From Welwitschia mirabilis (lineage: Eukaryota; Gnetophyta; Gnetopsida; Welwitschiales): DNA of 64,000 nucleotides. The translations under genes were made by a program, and so were the position numbers. The notes beneath the pieces were generated by a model. The model was not told the DNA's origin. It made no database searches and was given only the letters and a program-made list of their open reading frames with translations. The number at the start of each line of letters is the position of its first letter. Position 1 is the stretch's first letter. The DNA lies in assembly GCA_051453625.1 (NCBI GenBank), contig JBOZIK010000001.1:74559512-74623511 (forward strand), written 5' to 3'. Below are positions 22,477 to 35,054 of this stretch, piece by piece.

Positions 22477-25400
22477 GTGAAAGAGTTATAAAATGTCATA
22501 TTGTATTTATACTATATCTATTTTTAGTGAGATAGGAACTTATTCCTAAGTATGAGAAATACCATAGCAAACTTAAAAAATCTTATATAATATCATGTAA
22601 AACCATTTATAATAGATTTACTAATTCTATGACCATATCTTTAGGTTGTTATAACTACTACACAGGAACTTAAAAGTAAAATCTATTTACATTATCTTGG
22701 AACATTAGCATTTTAATTATGATTATAAAGTTTAATTTTTTATTAGAATCTATTAAATGTAGGACCTCATGTTTGACATGTTTACGAATGTTGTTTTTCT
22801 TATAGTAGGTAATGTTGTAATGCATTTTTAACCTATGAATCTATAACATCATACAAACAAGTGTATCATAGTTTAAAAGCATAAAATATCATTACATCAT
22901 TCTAAATTATTAAGAATATTGTATTTATCATGAATTGATTAGTTATTCTTACAAGTTTGTGCATTTTTATTAGATATATGATACAAGATGATAAAAAAAT
23001 ATTAAATTAATAAATGTATTTTTTAGGAAATTTTCTTAGTGATAAATTAATAATTAAGATGTAAGATATAACATTTTATACATTTTGAAATGAAATGTAA
23101 AAACAATATTACTGTTCTAGCTTTTTGAGACATATTTCTAATTTACATTCTATAATTAGCATTAAAACATATAATATCATACTAAAAAATATGTTACCTT
23201 TATTTATCATCATGGCCCATGATTTTAATCCTATTCCGTTAAATTTGGAGTTATGATAAGTACATGAATTACTTGTTTTAATATTTAAGAAATTAATATT
23301 CTAGATATATAACATTCCTTATCTCATTAGGAATTGGTTTATTGACAAAACTCTTAAACATCTTGTTATGCATAGAATACCAACTGTTTTATGGTCTTTA
23401 ATGTCATTCTTGGTTTAAGAAAGAAATTTATAAAATTATGTATATTAAGACTTATGAATCTAAAGAAAAATTAGAAATNNNNNNNNNNNNNNNNNNNNNN
23501 NNNNNNNNNNNNNNNNNNNNNNNNNNNNNNNNNNNNNNNNNNNNNNNNNNNNNNNNNNNNNNNNNNNNNNNNNNNNNNNNNNNNNNNNNNNNNNNNNNNN
23601 NNNNNNNNNNNNNNNNNNNNNNNNNNNNNNNNNNNNNNNNNNNNNNNNNNNNNNNNNNNNNNNNNNNNNNNNNNNNNNNNNNNNNNNNNNNNNNNNATAT
23701 GTGTACTATAATGAAGATCGTTATATGGGAAAAAACCTAACTATGAAAATCCTATATGTCAGAGACCATCATGTTACAAACATTTATTATGTAAAAGATA
23801 TCTAGTTTATGCATTATTAAAGGCATCCATACTGTACTAATCTCATTATGAAGATGATACATGTTAACATGTCTTTATTGGATGCTACTCATAAAAACCA
23901 AGTAAAAACCATAAAGTACACTATTTATACTAGTTTTAAAAAAATTAAAAACCATGAAAGCCAATGTATCACATGTGTAATACTTGAATGATACATAGAA
24001 ATATAATCTTTTAGCACATATATGAGTATTATTTGAGCCATATGTATAAAATATGTATACTCCCATATCTTGGTTTTACTTATTTATTTCCTTATATCTA
24101 CTATATGATATACATAAGAATTAATTTCTATTAACCTTTTCATAATAAATAGGTTATGATATCGATATTAGATATCCACATACAAAGATTGAATGCAAGT
24201 TTGAAATAAAACTTTCCATTTATTTCATGTTAGTAATTAATCTATGGAGATGATGTAACTAAGCAATGATTATATATTTTATGACATGCAAATTGGAATT
24301 CATATTAAGCCATATTATAATTAGTTTAAATTATTGTATACAAGCAATTTTCATAATGTAAGTTTACATGGATAGTAAACTAACTATTATATTTTATTTT
24401 TTAATGTTTTTACAACATAGAACCTCTTATTAAGAAAAAATTTAATTAGAATTCATACTTAATTAGTAGTATTTTAAGTGATTTAGTTTAATTCTTTTTG
24501 AATTTTTTGATTGGTTTTAAAACTATATTGGTAACTATCAATGAATAAATTTAATGAAAATTTTGAGTTAAAAAGTTTGATGTCAGAAAAATGCTAAATA
24601 AAATTTTATCTTATTTTATAAGTCTCACTTATTTTATCACATTGAAAATTGATCTTTTACAATTTTAGTTTTAAATCCAAAGTTAAGTATTAACAAAGTA
24701 ATAGACCAAAAATAAGAAATTCAAAATTTAGGCCTAATTCATATCACTAAAAATCTTAAATACTTATTTTCATAAATTAATCAAGGGTTAAAATTCATAT
24801 CTTTACATATAAAAACATAATCCAAATTCATCATGTTAAAACATACTAGACTCATTAAGGCTTTTTTCACTAACTTAAGCAACCAATATTAAAAGAATAG
24901 AATCAATATTTCATTTTATTAAATTTATAAGAGGAGTGAAGACATTTATAAGTTTCACATATTTTAGTTTGGAATATAATTTCAACAATTTTCTAAAATA
25001 AGATACCACTATGTACTTTGAAAATATTGAAGTTAAAAGATGAAAGTATCTCTTCAAATAAACACATATTATTCCAATGAATTAAAAGGATTTTATAATA
25101 ATGTGTTTTTCCTATACAAAGCTAGGGATATAGAAGAATTAATAAAGAAAGATAAATATCCTTTAGTCTTATCCACCAAGATAAAATACAAATATTTTTA
25201 CTTCTTCATCTTTATTTTCTAGATCATTAGATTTCATAAATCTATATTGTTATCCATTTACTTTGCAAAGGAATCTACAATTTCTTTTTTAAGAGTGTGA
25301 TGTTAAATATGCATCTAATAGGAAACATACACTTTTATGCAAATACTTTTTTAAATACTAACCGAACTAATCATTATAAATGTGTATTTCTCTTTCCGTT

Positions 25401-25497
25401 TCATGGATCTCTATTTTCATTTTTATTATTTTATATCCATTATACAAAATGAAATTCTTTTCTTATGTGTTAAGGAAAGTAAGAAGGAAATTCTAAA
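22477..25497. other. Unclassified AT-rich intergenic or repeat DNA
   Basis: No domain, LTR end or repeat recognised. Contains a 218-N gap (23479-23696). It may hold the 3' body of a minus-strand element to the right of the purine tract, but nothing readable supports that. The short frames at 23875-24066 and 25040-25222 look like chance. Confidence 0.4.
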
Positions 25498-25545
25498 TCT
25501 CTCTCTCTCTCTCTCTCACTCTCTCACTCTCTCACACTCATTCAC
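25498..25545 (+). repeat. (CT)n microsatellite
   Basis: CT units, then CACTCTCT variants. The coding frame drawn through it (25382-25576) is an artefact of the repeat. Confidence 0.9.
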
Positions 25546-25784
25546 ATATAGTTTCTCTTCCTCTCAACTTTTATAAGTGACATACTCCATTATGTAAGTG
25601 ATAATAAAGCTCTTCATGTAGAGGGATGATATGATGATGTTATTAACTTCATAATAAAAAGATAAGTAAGTAGAGTTAAAAGGCATAAGTAACTATGTTG
25701 AATACTAAGGAAGAACTTTGACACTTGAATTGATAAATACAAAGTAAGAATAATCATAAGAAGGGAAAAAAATATGATCAATAC

Positions 25785-26303
25785 CACCACCGCAATAAAG
25801 GTTAAAAACTTCACCTCCTATTTCTTTCTAAGAGAAAAGTAAATTCATAGAAATAGTGCTAAGAATACATAAAATTTTGGTTCAAATAACTTAAAATAAA
25901 ATAAGATGAAATCATGAAAACGTTATGTGTAGATGTATTAAGTTGTAAAGGATTGTTGCAACCAGAGAACATGTAAGGTCTCCTCTTAAAAGGTATTATT
26001 TTGTTTGATTTATAATATTTTGCATTTTGTTATCTTGCTTTTCTATTTCTCATATCTTTATTATTTTGTCTTTATTTAATATGTAATGGTTATGTGCATG
26101 TTTTATTTTCAAATGGCATTTTATGAAATTTTGTACCTTAATTTGAAAATTGAGGATAAACTCTAGATTGGATGATGAGAGGGAATGAAAATCAATATAA
26201 GTTTTTAAAACTTAATTAAATTATGTCCAAAATCATATGAGTCCTTTAAAAATTTTAAGAAATTATAAATTTTAAAAAATTAAAAATGAATTGGGAATTG
26301 GAA

Positions 26304-26345
<42 letters not shown>

Positions 26346-29100
26346 ATATAATATGTCACAAAATAGAAAAACATAGAATTTCCAACTATATCTTATAAGA
26401 AAGTAATATAAAATAAGATTCAAAAAGGCTATAGCTAAAGCATCGATAATTTAATTAAATTCAAGGAATATGATTTCCCTTTATCTTTCTCTGCTTTTCT
26501 GCCATTGAAGGTAATGTTGTATGTTTATGTTTTTATTTCATAATGGAAGAAGCGAGGATAATAGGAGTAGCTCCATTTTTAAATATAGGCTCTAGGTTTG
26601 TTCCTATTTTGTAATTACGTTAGAGATATCTTAGAATCCATAATTTTTTAAAATTATTCATTACTCTTAAATTTACCTATGGAATAAAGATCATTCCCTT
26701 AAAGCATTAATGTTTAAAATGATTATTTGTTATTCCTATCCTATTTTTGTAAAGAAGGCATTATTACAAGAATTTTATATTTTAAATAATAATTATCATA
26801 ACTTTTCACTAATGAGTAATGATGGTATTTTTATGATTTCAAATCCCTAATTAAATGATAATGATGAGCATGTATCATACCATATTTTATTGATTATTGT
26901 TATGCCTTAATATGATTAGTACCTAGTTTTCTACATGTTAGAGATGATTGTTAGCAAGTATGATCTTGTAATTCATTTGCTAGTTATCCTTTTATCAAGC
27001 CTCTTCTATATAATAACATTTATTAAGTACATGTTAATTTATTTCTTATTCCTAAAAAATTGGTAGTTTTAACAATTTATTACTTTTTTTTAAAGAGTAG
27101 GCTTTTACAATGTTTCTTGATCAGTGATGTTACTTTTGTATTGAACTAGTCTATTGCATATCACATTTTTATTGGTTGGGTTACATCTATGTATATGAAT
27201 ACTAAATAGCCCACTTCATGATGCGGACATAGATGTAGTCCTAGTTACCCCTTAATAAAATTGTATTTAAACCATGATAATGTTGGTGTTACACCTTTGT
27301 TATGGCATTGTTTATTATGAATATTATCATACTTATGCATAGAATCATATGCCTCCTTAGTGATTTAGTAATCATTTACTAAAAAATATGTCTTCCTCCT
27401 TCATATTCATAATGTTGGAAAAACCATGTTTTCACTTCCTAGAAGGCCTTCTAAATGTAAGATAACTAATTAATCCTTAGAAGGATTTTAAAGCAAACAT
27501 TCCAAGTAGATATTTCATCTTCATTACTTCTTCTAAGGTTTTTTCATGGTATGAAATAAAATGATACTTCTAAAGATAGAATTATTCTTTATTTTATAAA
27601 AACTAAAAATAAATTTTCATAATATATGAAATGGATATGAATGTTAATTAAGGTTTTTAAAGATTCTTTATGAAAACATACTTCAAAGATTTTTTAAGTA
27701 ACCTTTACAAGTTCATAATATTTCTTAATATTTGCTAAGGGTCTTGTAAATGGCTTATTAGAAAGGAGTATTTATCATGAAATTAAACATTTTTAGCTTT
27801 TAAATTTTAGTAAATAATATATTTTTAGGGCTATAAATATCATATATATTATTGAATTATTTTTAATCATTTTTTATGTCTTAATTTTTAAAAATATTAT
27901 TTAAAAAATATATTCTTGATATTAGGTAATCATAAGCTACTTATATCTCACTAAAGTGGAGTAGACTAAAGGAATTAGCCCTATTACCGTTCTTGAAGAT
28001 AATGGATTCATGAATGAAAATATATCAAAATGGGTAATAAGTGGATGAATTAATCTTATAACCTAAATCTAATTTAGTATAGTATCTAAGTAGTACAAAC
28101 TAAGATTTATTAATTATGTTTTGTTAATGATAAGAATTTACTAACAATATTTATAAGTTTAAATATGATTATATAAATAAGATGTACCTTAAGTATTAAT
28201 AATAGTACATCTAATATTTTCATTAATTAATCCAGTTAGAGTATTATTTTTATAGGTTTAAATTCTAATGCCTATAATAAGGGCTTATCTCATCTTGATT
28301 TATCGACTTTTCTCTTCCTTCTTAGGTATGAGGAAATTATTATTTCATGATTTATACATAATTTAGTTATAAATATTTATCTATACTAAATTATTATTCT
28401 TTATCACATTTGCATCATTGTTTGTGCACTTTTATTTTTAGTTACATTTACTCTTTCATTTTATCTTTGATATCATTATAATTATTAGCTATGTAATAGT
28501 ACTTTTTAGATGTTCTTTCATACTTAAATTTTAGATTTATTACTTTAATTTTTTATTAAGAGTTACATGACTAATATGTTAGTGTTGATTAAAGCTGTCA
28601 TGCTATCATAATGTTTTAAAAATTTCATTATATGATGTAACATATTTAATATATTTTTTTAATGAGATTTTAGATCTAAAAATAATAAATTATTACTTGT
28701 GTATGAATATAATATGTGCTTAGGACTAGGCTTACTTCATAAATTTTATTGTAAACAAGAATTCTTATTTTTTGAAGGAAAAATCTATAATATATTTATT
28801 TTGAATATTATTTTTATATTATTTTTCATTCAAAACATTATCTAAAATCCTTTCATAATACATGTGGGCTCTAAAATACCTTTTTAATTCCTAGGATAAA
28901 TGATAATTAAGGTCACCTATATTATAATAGGATATTTTAGTTTATGTATTGAAATTTTTTACCTATACCTTTATGAGTAGAACCTGTATTCTAAAGATTT
29001 CTAATTATTAAAAAAATTTAAGAGGAGTATATTAAAATTATTAACTTTATTAATAAAAGATTCTAGATTTAAGAAACACAATAACTATATTACCTACTAT
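25785..29100. repeat. Left copy of a 2.5-3 kb degenerate duplication
   Basis: Direct-orientation homology with 35055-37500. Anchor pairs: 25930 TATGTGTAGAT with 35200, 27808 TTTAGTAAATAATATA with 35850, 28270 TATAATAAGGGCTT with 36395, and 28725 GACTAGGCTTA with 37175. The left copy has about 1.2 kb extra between the first two anchors. The pair brackets the Ty1/copia pol at 30.8-34 kb, so these could be its LTRs, but LTR termini, primer-binding site and purine tract were not found. The left copy keeps the empty site of the insertion at 36830. Confidence 0.6.
26303..26345 (+). repeat. (TG)n(TA)n microsatellite
   Basis: About ten TG units followed by about eleven TA units, inside the left duplicate. 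The right duplicate lacks it. Confidence 0.9.
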
Positions 29101-29477
29101 AGAATAGATTAATACTTTAAGAAATCCATAAGGATAAAATGAAAAAGAAGAAAGTGTAAAACACACCTGAGCAAATAAAAATAAAATGCAAAAGGTATTT
29201 AGGAAATAATAACAAGAGCAAGACATTAGGGAAAAAATATTTTTTATTTTTTTAACTAATGATCGGAGTTTACTTTTACAGGTAAGAATATCTAGCTATA
29301 TTTTACTAAGGTTTTTTAACCCTAACTATAGTATTGTGATAAGACTTATTAATGCCATAGCAATTCCTTCCTTAACATGTGAATATACTCTCTTATAATA
29401 ACACTATAATGCCTAAATAAAAACCTTGAAAACATAACCTATAATAAAAACATTTTTAAAAAGGAGTTACTATGTGA

Positions 29478-29690
29478 GAAAAGTACATTATAGATATGTT
29501 ATTGCTATACATCTTATAGGAATAGTAATTATGCATTACATATCCTATGATGCTAGGATAAAATGTACTACACATTTGATAGTGTAAGGTGAAATTATAA
29601 TACACATGATACAATACTAAGAAAAATTGTACTACACATTCCATATACTAGACAAAAATGTAATATATATCTTATAGCACTAATAGCAAT
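29478..29690 (+). repeat. ~32-bp minisatellite
   Basis: Units built on AAAATGTACTACACAT plus a 16-bp spacer. Copies start at 29560, 29591, 29623 and 29654 (31-32 bp apart), with more degenerate copies near 29481 and 29527. It lies between the left duplicate and the Ty1/copia remnant. The minus-strand frame 29456-29644 is produced by the repeat. Confidence 0.75.
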
Positions 29691-30335
29691 AAGGGATTGT
29701 CTCAATGGCTATAGAAGTTGGATAAAGCATAATATTAATTAAAAAAATGATGTGCATCAACTCAGAGTCAATCCTATTTTTAATAAAAATGATTGTAAAA
29801 TTTTGTAAATAAGAAAATTGATTACAATATTAACTATATATTCCATAGTAAGATACTTTGTTGGTATAATTACTTTCAAATATACAAATTTATTAATTAA
29901 ATTTTACAAGGATGTTTTATTTTATCATGGTACTTAGGATCTTTTTATATGCAAATAGTAAATTGATTGTAGATGCAGTGCTAAGTTATCTTTTTGTATC
30001 TCAAGTTTATTAATTCCAAGAGTTTTATTAACCATTTTATTTTTCTATGATCTTTGGATGTAGCTACATATTTTTCTTCTATAGTGCATTGCATTTTCAC
30101 TCTTTAATTATTTGATCACTATCAAAAATAAGATATGATTAAGAACATAATATATCCTACTATTAACAAATAGTTTTCAAAATTCTAATAAAATTTAAGC
30201 TAGAATATATATCTTTAGGATAAACTAATAGTTTTTCTTATATATAAGATCTAAGTATGATCTTGTTTAAGTATCTTCGTACTCTTAAAGCAAAATTTAG
30301 ATCACTAACCTTTAGTTATTAAAGACATCTAAAGA
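29691..30335. other. Unclassified AT-rich sequence
   Basis: By position this should be the 3' end (after RNase H) of the minus-strand Ty1/copia remnant. I could not read RNase H motifs here. It ends at the 490-N gap, whose two flanks are nearly identical (14 of 15 bases). Confidence 0.4.
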
Positions 30336-30840
30336 NNNNNNNNNNNNNNNNNNNNNNNNNNNNNNNNNNNNNNNNNNNNNNNNNNNNNNNNNNNNNNNNN
30401 NNNNNNNNNNNNNNNNNNNNNNNNNNNNNNNNNNNNNNNNNNNNNNNNNNNNNNNNNNNNNNNNNNNNNNNNNNNNNNNNNNNNNNNNNNNNNNNNNNNN
30501 NNNNNNNNNNNNNNNNNNNNNNNNNNNNNNNNNNNNNNNNNNNNNNNNNNNNNNNNNNNNNNNNNNNNNNNNNNNNNNNNNNNNNNNNNNNNNNNNNNNN
30601 NNNNNNNNNNNNNNNNNNNNNNNNNNNNNNNNNNNNNNNNNNNNNNNNNNNNNNNNNNNNNNNNNNNNNNNNNNNNNNNNNNNNNNNNNNNNNNNNNNNN
30701 NNNNNNNNNNNNNNNNNNNNNNNNNNNNNNNNNNNNNNNNNNNNNNNNNNNNNNNNNNNNNNNNNNNNNNNNNNNNNNNNNNNNNNNNNNNNNNNNNNNN
30801 NNNNNNNNNNNNNNNNNNNNNNNNNAAAGAAATCTAAAGA

Positions 30841-31580
30841 AGATACTAAATAAATATAAGATATTGATTCTAATATTAATAGCATGAACTAAACTATCAA
30901 CTGTTGTCCTATTTTTAATTTCATTGGTTGATTCCACATTGTTATCAACACCTTTGCTTGCATTTTTTTTCAAAGGTATAGTAGCATCTTTAGCATTTTT
31001 TAGCTTAAATGTTTTAATTAAATACATAGTATGCTTCCTTTGAGTTAAAAAGACTTCATCCATTTTCTACTCAATTTCTAAGCAAAGATAACAATCTAGC
31101 TTATTCTAATTTAAAAATTTTAAATGTTTTACTTAAAGTAATCATTTTCAACTATTTCATTACTATCAGTTATTACTACATTATCTACATATCCCCTATA
31201 TATTTAGATCTTTATTATGACATCTACATCATAGTAATCACATATTTCAAATTTAATAATGCTCAAGTAAATAGATGTCTTGTGTACAATGCTCTTAGAG
31301 CTTATTTTAGTCTTACAATAACCTATTAGTCTATATACTTTTTGTTTATTATTTTTCACTTTGATACCTTTGAATTACATCATATATGTTTTTTGTTTTA
31401 TATTTTCATTAATAAAGATAGTATTTATATCTAATTAGTAAATTTTATAGCCCTCTTAAACTACTAAAGTAATTATATATCTCATGGTATCTCATTTAAC
31501 TAGTAATGTAAAGAGTTCATTATAGTCTAATTCTTTTCTTTACAATGTAGGCCTATAGTAATAAGCCAAGCTTTATGTTG
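30841..31580 (-). pseudogene. pol: Ty1/copia reverse transcriptase, decayed
   Basis: Three blocks in proper order on the minus strand. About 31515-31580 reads KAWLITIG...ELDYNELF, matching 'KARLVAKGxxQ..GIDYxExFxPV'. At 31180-31191 the catalytic motif reads YVDN, followed by VVITDSNEI, as in 'YVDDxxxxGxN'. At 30970-31063 it reads VFLTQRKHTMYLIKTFKL, matching 'IFxxQxKYxxDLLKxFxM'. The last block is in one frame with a start codon but runs into the 490-N gap. The D to N change in the catalytic motif and the stops elsewhere make it inactive. Confidence 0.85.
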
Positions 31581-32459
31581 TTCAAAGGTATTATAAAGAT
31601 TCAATTTTTCAGATAACATTGTACAACTTAATGAAAAATTAACTAACTTCCATTTATCATTTCTAGTATATGATATACTTCTTTCATGGCTTAAACCTAG
31701 TGATAATGTAGAATGATATATTCAAAATAGGTTGATTTCATCATTAAAAATTAGACAAACCTTCATATCATCATCAAGGAAAGCATAAGACCTCTATTTG
31801 GTTCTATGTTTTATATTTTCATTATTATGAATGTCTTGTAAGGTATATTATAACCAAGTCTAACATATATATCTTTGAAAATTATTAATAGTCTTATTAG
31901 AAAATCCAATGTGGTACTGTTAGAATCATGTACATATGAAATACATAGATAAAATTACTAAACTTCTCTAAATTACATAGTAGAAAAACAATTTTGCTTA
32001 TAAGGAATAAATGAGTTAAAACTAGTAGATACATTATTCTCTCAATCATATAACATGGACCATTCAATATTTTCATGAAATAAAAGGAAGGAAAAATCTT
32101 AAAAAAATTATATAAGAATTTATTTATAAATTTTAGAAAATATTATCTCATAAGAGATGATGATCTTGTAATACTAAAGAATGTATATATAAATCCTTTT
32201 TAGTTAGTTGAATATTCTAAAAACCTATTAATATAAGCATGTACATCAATATTATCATAATGTTGCTAAGAATATGAACATAAAACTTAGATATAAATAC
32301 ATAGAAATGGTTTAAAGTATTCTTGTCTCCATGGATATGTTTTAAGAGGAGATATTTACTTTTCAGAAGCATTGTCAATATGGTTATTAAGATATATGAT
32401 TGCAATAATAACTTCACCTTACAAATAGGTTTTACAACCATTGAAGAACACTATTAAAT

Positions 32460-32640
32460 GTATCATATCCAATACGATCTAATGGAATAATTTAGTGGTG
32501 TGATGTTCTTGAGGTTTTCATAGGAATTTTTCAAATGGTGAATTCTTTTTAAAGAAAGATATTCACCATCATTATTTGAATAGAAACCATTAATCTTATT
32601 ATCAATTCTCTTTTTCAATTTTTCTATCAAAATTTTAAAA
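32460..32640 (-). pseudogene. pol: Ty1/copia integrase core, decayed
   Basis: The minus-strand frame from 32640 reads FKILIEKLKKRIDNKI, then FYSNNDGEYLS. This matches 'FKxLVExQxGxKIKxLRSDNGGEYLS', the second catalytic Asp region of copia integrase. Further on it reads NITPLNYSIRSY, the degenerate 'PYTPQQNGVAER' region carrying the catalytic Glu. Both lie in one frame without a stop for about 55 codons. Position between gag/protease (33.5-34 kb) and RT (31 kb) is correct for Ty1/copia. Confidence 0.85.
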
Positions 32641-33479
32641 CTATATAAAACATACTCAAGTTATATGTAAAAAATCATCAATAAATGTGATAAAGTAATA
32701 ATATCCTTAAATTATAGGGACTAAAATAGAATCACATAAATAACTATGAATGAGTATAATCTTCTAATTAATGTATTACTTCCTATTGTAAAAAAGATTA
32801 TATTACTTTACCCATTATATATGCTTCCCATTAAATAAAATAACATGAAATAATAAAGGAAGGAAACTAATTTTTTATTTTCACATATTATAATTGAAGA
32901 GTGATATCTAGGATGAACTAAGTGAGAATCTCATGATATACATAGAAAATTCGTTCTTGTAAAACATTAGATACAATTTCAAGTATACTAACACATCCTT
33001 GAAGAAGCATTAATTTTCCATCCATGTAGCCTTTCACGATAAGATTTCTAATATTAAAGACGTTAATGAAATTTTATATCATAGAAATTAAATGGTATTC
33101 TCTAAGTAGTGTGTAAAGTAAGAGAATATGTAATCTAAAATATTGAATATATAAGAGAAGATGTAATCTACTTTAGGGAATATATAGAACATTAGCAATT
33201 TTCCACTATGATAGAGAAGGCACTTTAAAATGAACTAAATCATAACCTTATATAGCAAAAATTATATTGTCAAATATGCCATATATAGTTTCACTTGTAA
33301 TGGGTAATGTTATACTATAAACTATATTGTATCTATATCGATTACAATAAGTAAACTCATGATATACTAGGAAGATGTAGTCAAAGTAAGTTCATTCATT
33401 TCATAACCTACTTAGGATTTATTTCTACCAATCATAATTACCTAGGCTATTTTATAAACTCATCAAATTAGTCATGCTT

Positions 33480-33979
33480 ATAAGTTCTACTCATAATGAT
33501 ACTAATATCTAGAATTCAAAATTTATCATTAGGCATGTTTCTACTCATACATGAAAAATCATAACATTAAAATGTTGCATCACATTCATAGAACTTAGAA
33601 TTATTAAAATAATCAAATTCATTAGCAAGTACATTTCCTTTAGAAGGATATTTAATTTGATTTTAAGATTTTCAATAATTTTTATTAGTATGACCTTATT
33701 ATCTACAATAAAAACATTNNNNNNNNNNNNNNNTCATAGTGGCACTATTATGATTGGGATTCGCCTATAGCTAAGATTGATGATATTGAAGAGGTCAAGA
33801 TGATTTTTCCCTATTTTTATAAGCTTATCCTTGTTATGATATTTCACATTAATAGGGTATTTATTTGAAGGATTATTATTTCGCTGAGATCTATTATCAA
33901 TGTAATATTTTAAATGTATCATTAGATGATGATGTTTTAATAATGTTAAACAATGCTTTGATGATAGTAAGATCTTCAA
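33480..33979 (-). pseudogene. gag: Ty1/copia gag end, zinc knuckle and protease, decayed
   Basis: The minus-strand frame 33734-33979 is a basic, Asn/Lys-rich stretch typical of the gag region before the zinc knuckle. After a 15-N gap, 33650-33718 reads NVFIVDNKVILIKIIENLK, compatible with a CCHC knuckle ('CFxCxKxGHIKxxCxxLK') whose cysteines have mutated. At about 33480-33530 an F-stop-ILD...IIMSR stretch matches copia protease 'WILDSGAxxHMS', with the Trp codon changed to a stop. Each block is weak alone; the order supports the call. Confidence 0.6.
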
Positions 33980-35054
33980 AAATCATATTAAACATTATTT
34001 TTAATATTTATTTATAATGATATATGAGCATAATGTAGCTATGTAGAGATTAGCTCTCTAAATAACATCAAATCAAATTGATGTAATGTATGAAAAATTG
34101 GTTTTGTAGGTACATTTTAGTAAACTTTTTTTTAATACTAATCATTAATGAAATTATTTATTATAGAATTTCTTTTTCATAATGTTGGCTATTAATATTT
34201 GTAATGAGATTAGTTAGTTCTAGGCCATTCTTTAAGTAGAACATACCTTTTAATGTAATGAAGTTGATGCAACTTATACTAATGTGATTCACTAAGTTTT
34301 TATGTTGTTTAGTAATAGATGTTTACATGGTTTATATCAACTTACTATTTATGAATTAAAAGCATTTACTTTCTCCTAAGATTAAAGAGAAACATGTACT
34401 TTATTAAAAAATTACTATCAAAATCATATATGTGTATACTGAACATGAAATTTTAATCTCAATCTTTTCAAGTTTAATCATCCTAAAGAGTGACAACTAT
34501 GTTAATCATAACCCTAGTCATTAATACTACTAAAAAAATAATAATAATATTAAATATTTTTCTTTGCAGTTGACATTACTAATAGATAATGAAAAGGAGA
34601 TGATTAGTTACGAGGTATAGTTAATTCTTAGAAAAATCTTCCTTACATTTATAACTAAATAAATGATCTATCCATCATAGAAAGAATAATTGTTAAATTA
34701 AGATGAGAAAGTAATAAAAGAAAAAACCAAAATGATATGTTCACGTAAAAGTAAATCTTACTTACATTCATAACTCAAATGATTTATGAAAAAAAGAATG
34801 ACATAAAAAGATGTTAAAAAGTGGTAAATCCATAATATAAAGATTTAGTTAATCTAAAAGGGATCTTTCTCATATTCAAAATTTTAATGATCTATCCAGC
34901 TTACAATACTATACTAAAAAATAATATTTTACCCCTTTTTCTTATAATAGTTAGAGATTTATTTTATATGAAATCATAGTTAACTAGGTTTATTCAAATT
35001 TTATTCATCTTAGATATAGTATAGTGGTGTAACTGAGTAGTTCCTTAGTAAAGA
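33980..35054. other. Unclassified AT-rich sequence
   Basis: Should contain the rest of the Ty1/copia gag and its 5' end on the minus strand. No LTR end or initiator-tRNA primer-binding site could be recognised. Confidence 0.35.

Noticed and set aside
22477-25497. Endogenous pararetrovirus remnant
   Set aside because: No movement-protein, coat or RT motif could be read; left as unclassified.
30329-31063. Minus-strand 244-codon frame
   Set aside because: Two thirds are N. Only 30841-31063 is real sequence, and it is a piece of Ty1/copia RT, annotated as such.
34040-34085. Possible initiator-tRNA primer site (TTAGCTCTCTAAATAACATC) for the copia remnant
   Set aside because: Needs insertions to align and no LTR edge adjoins it.
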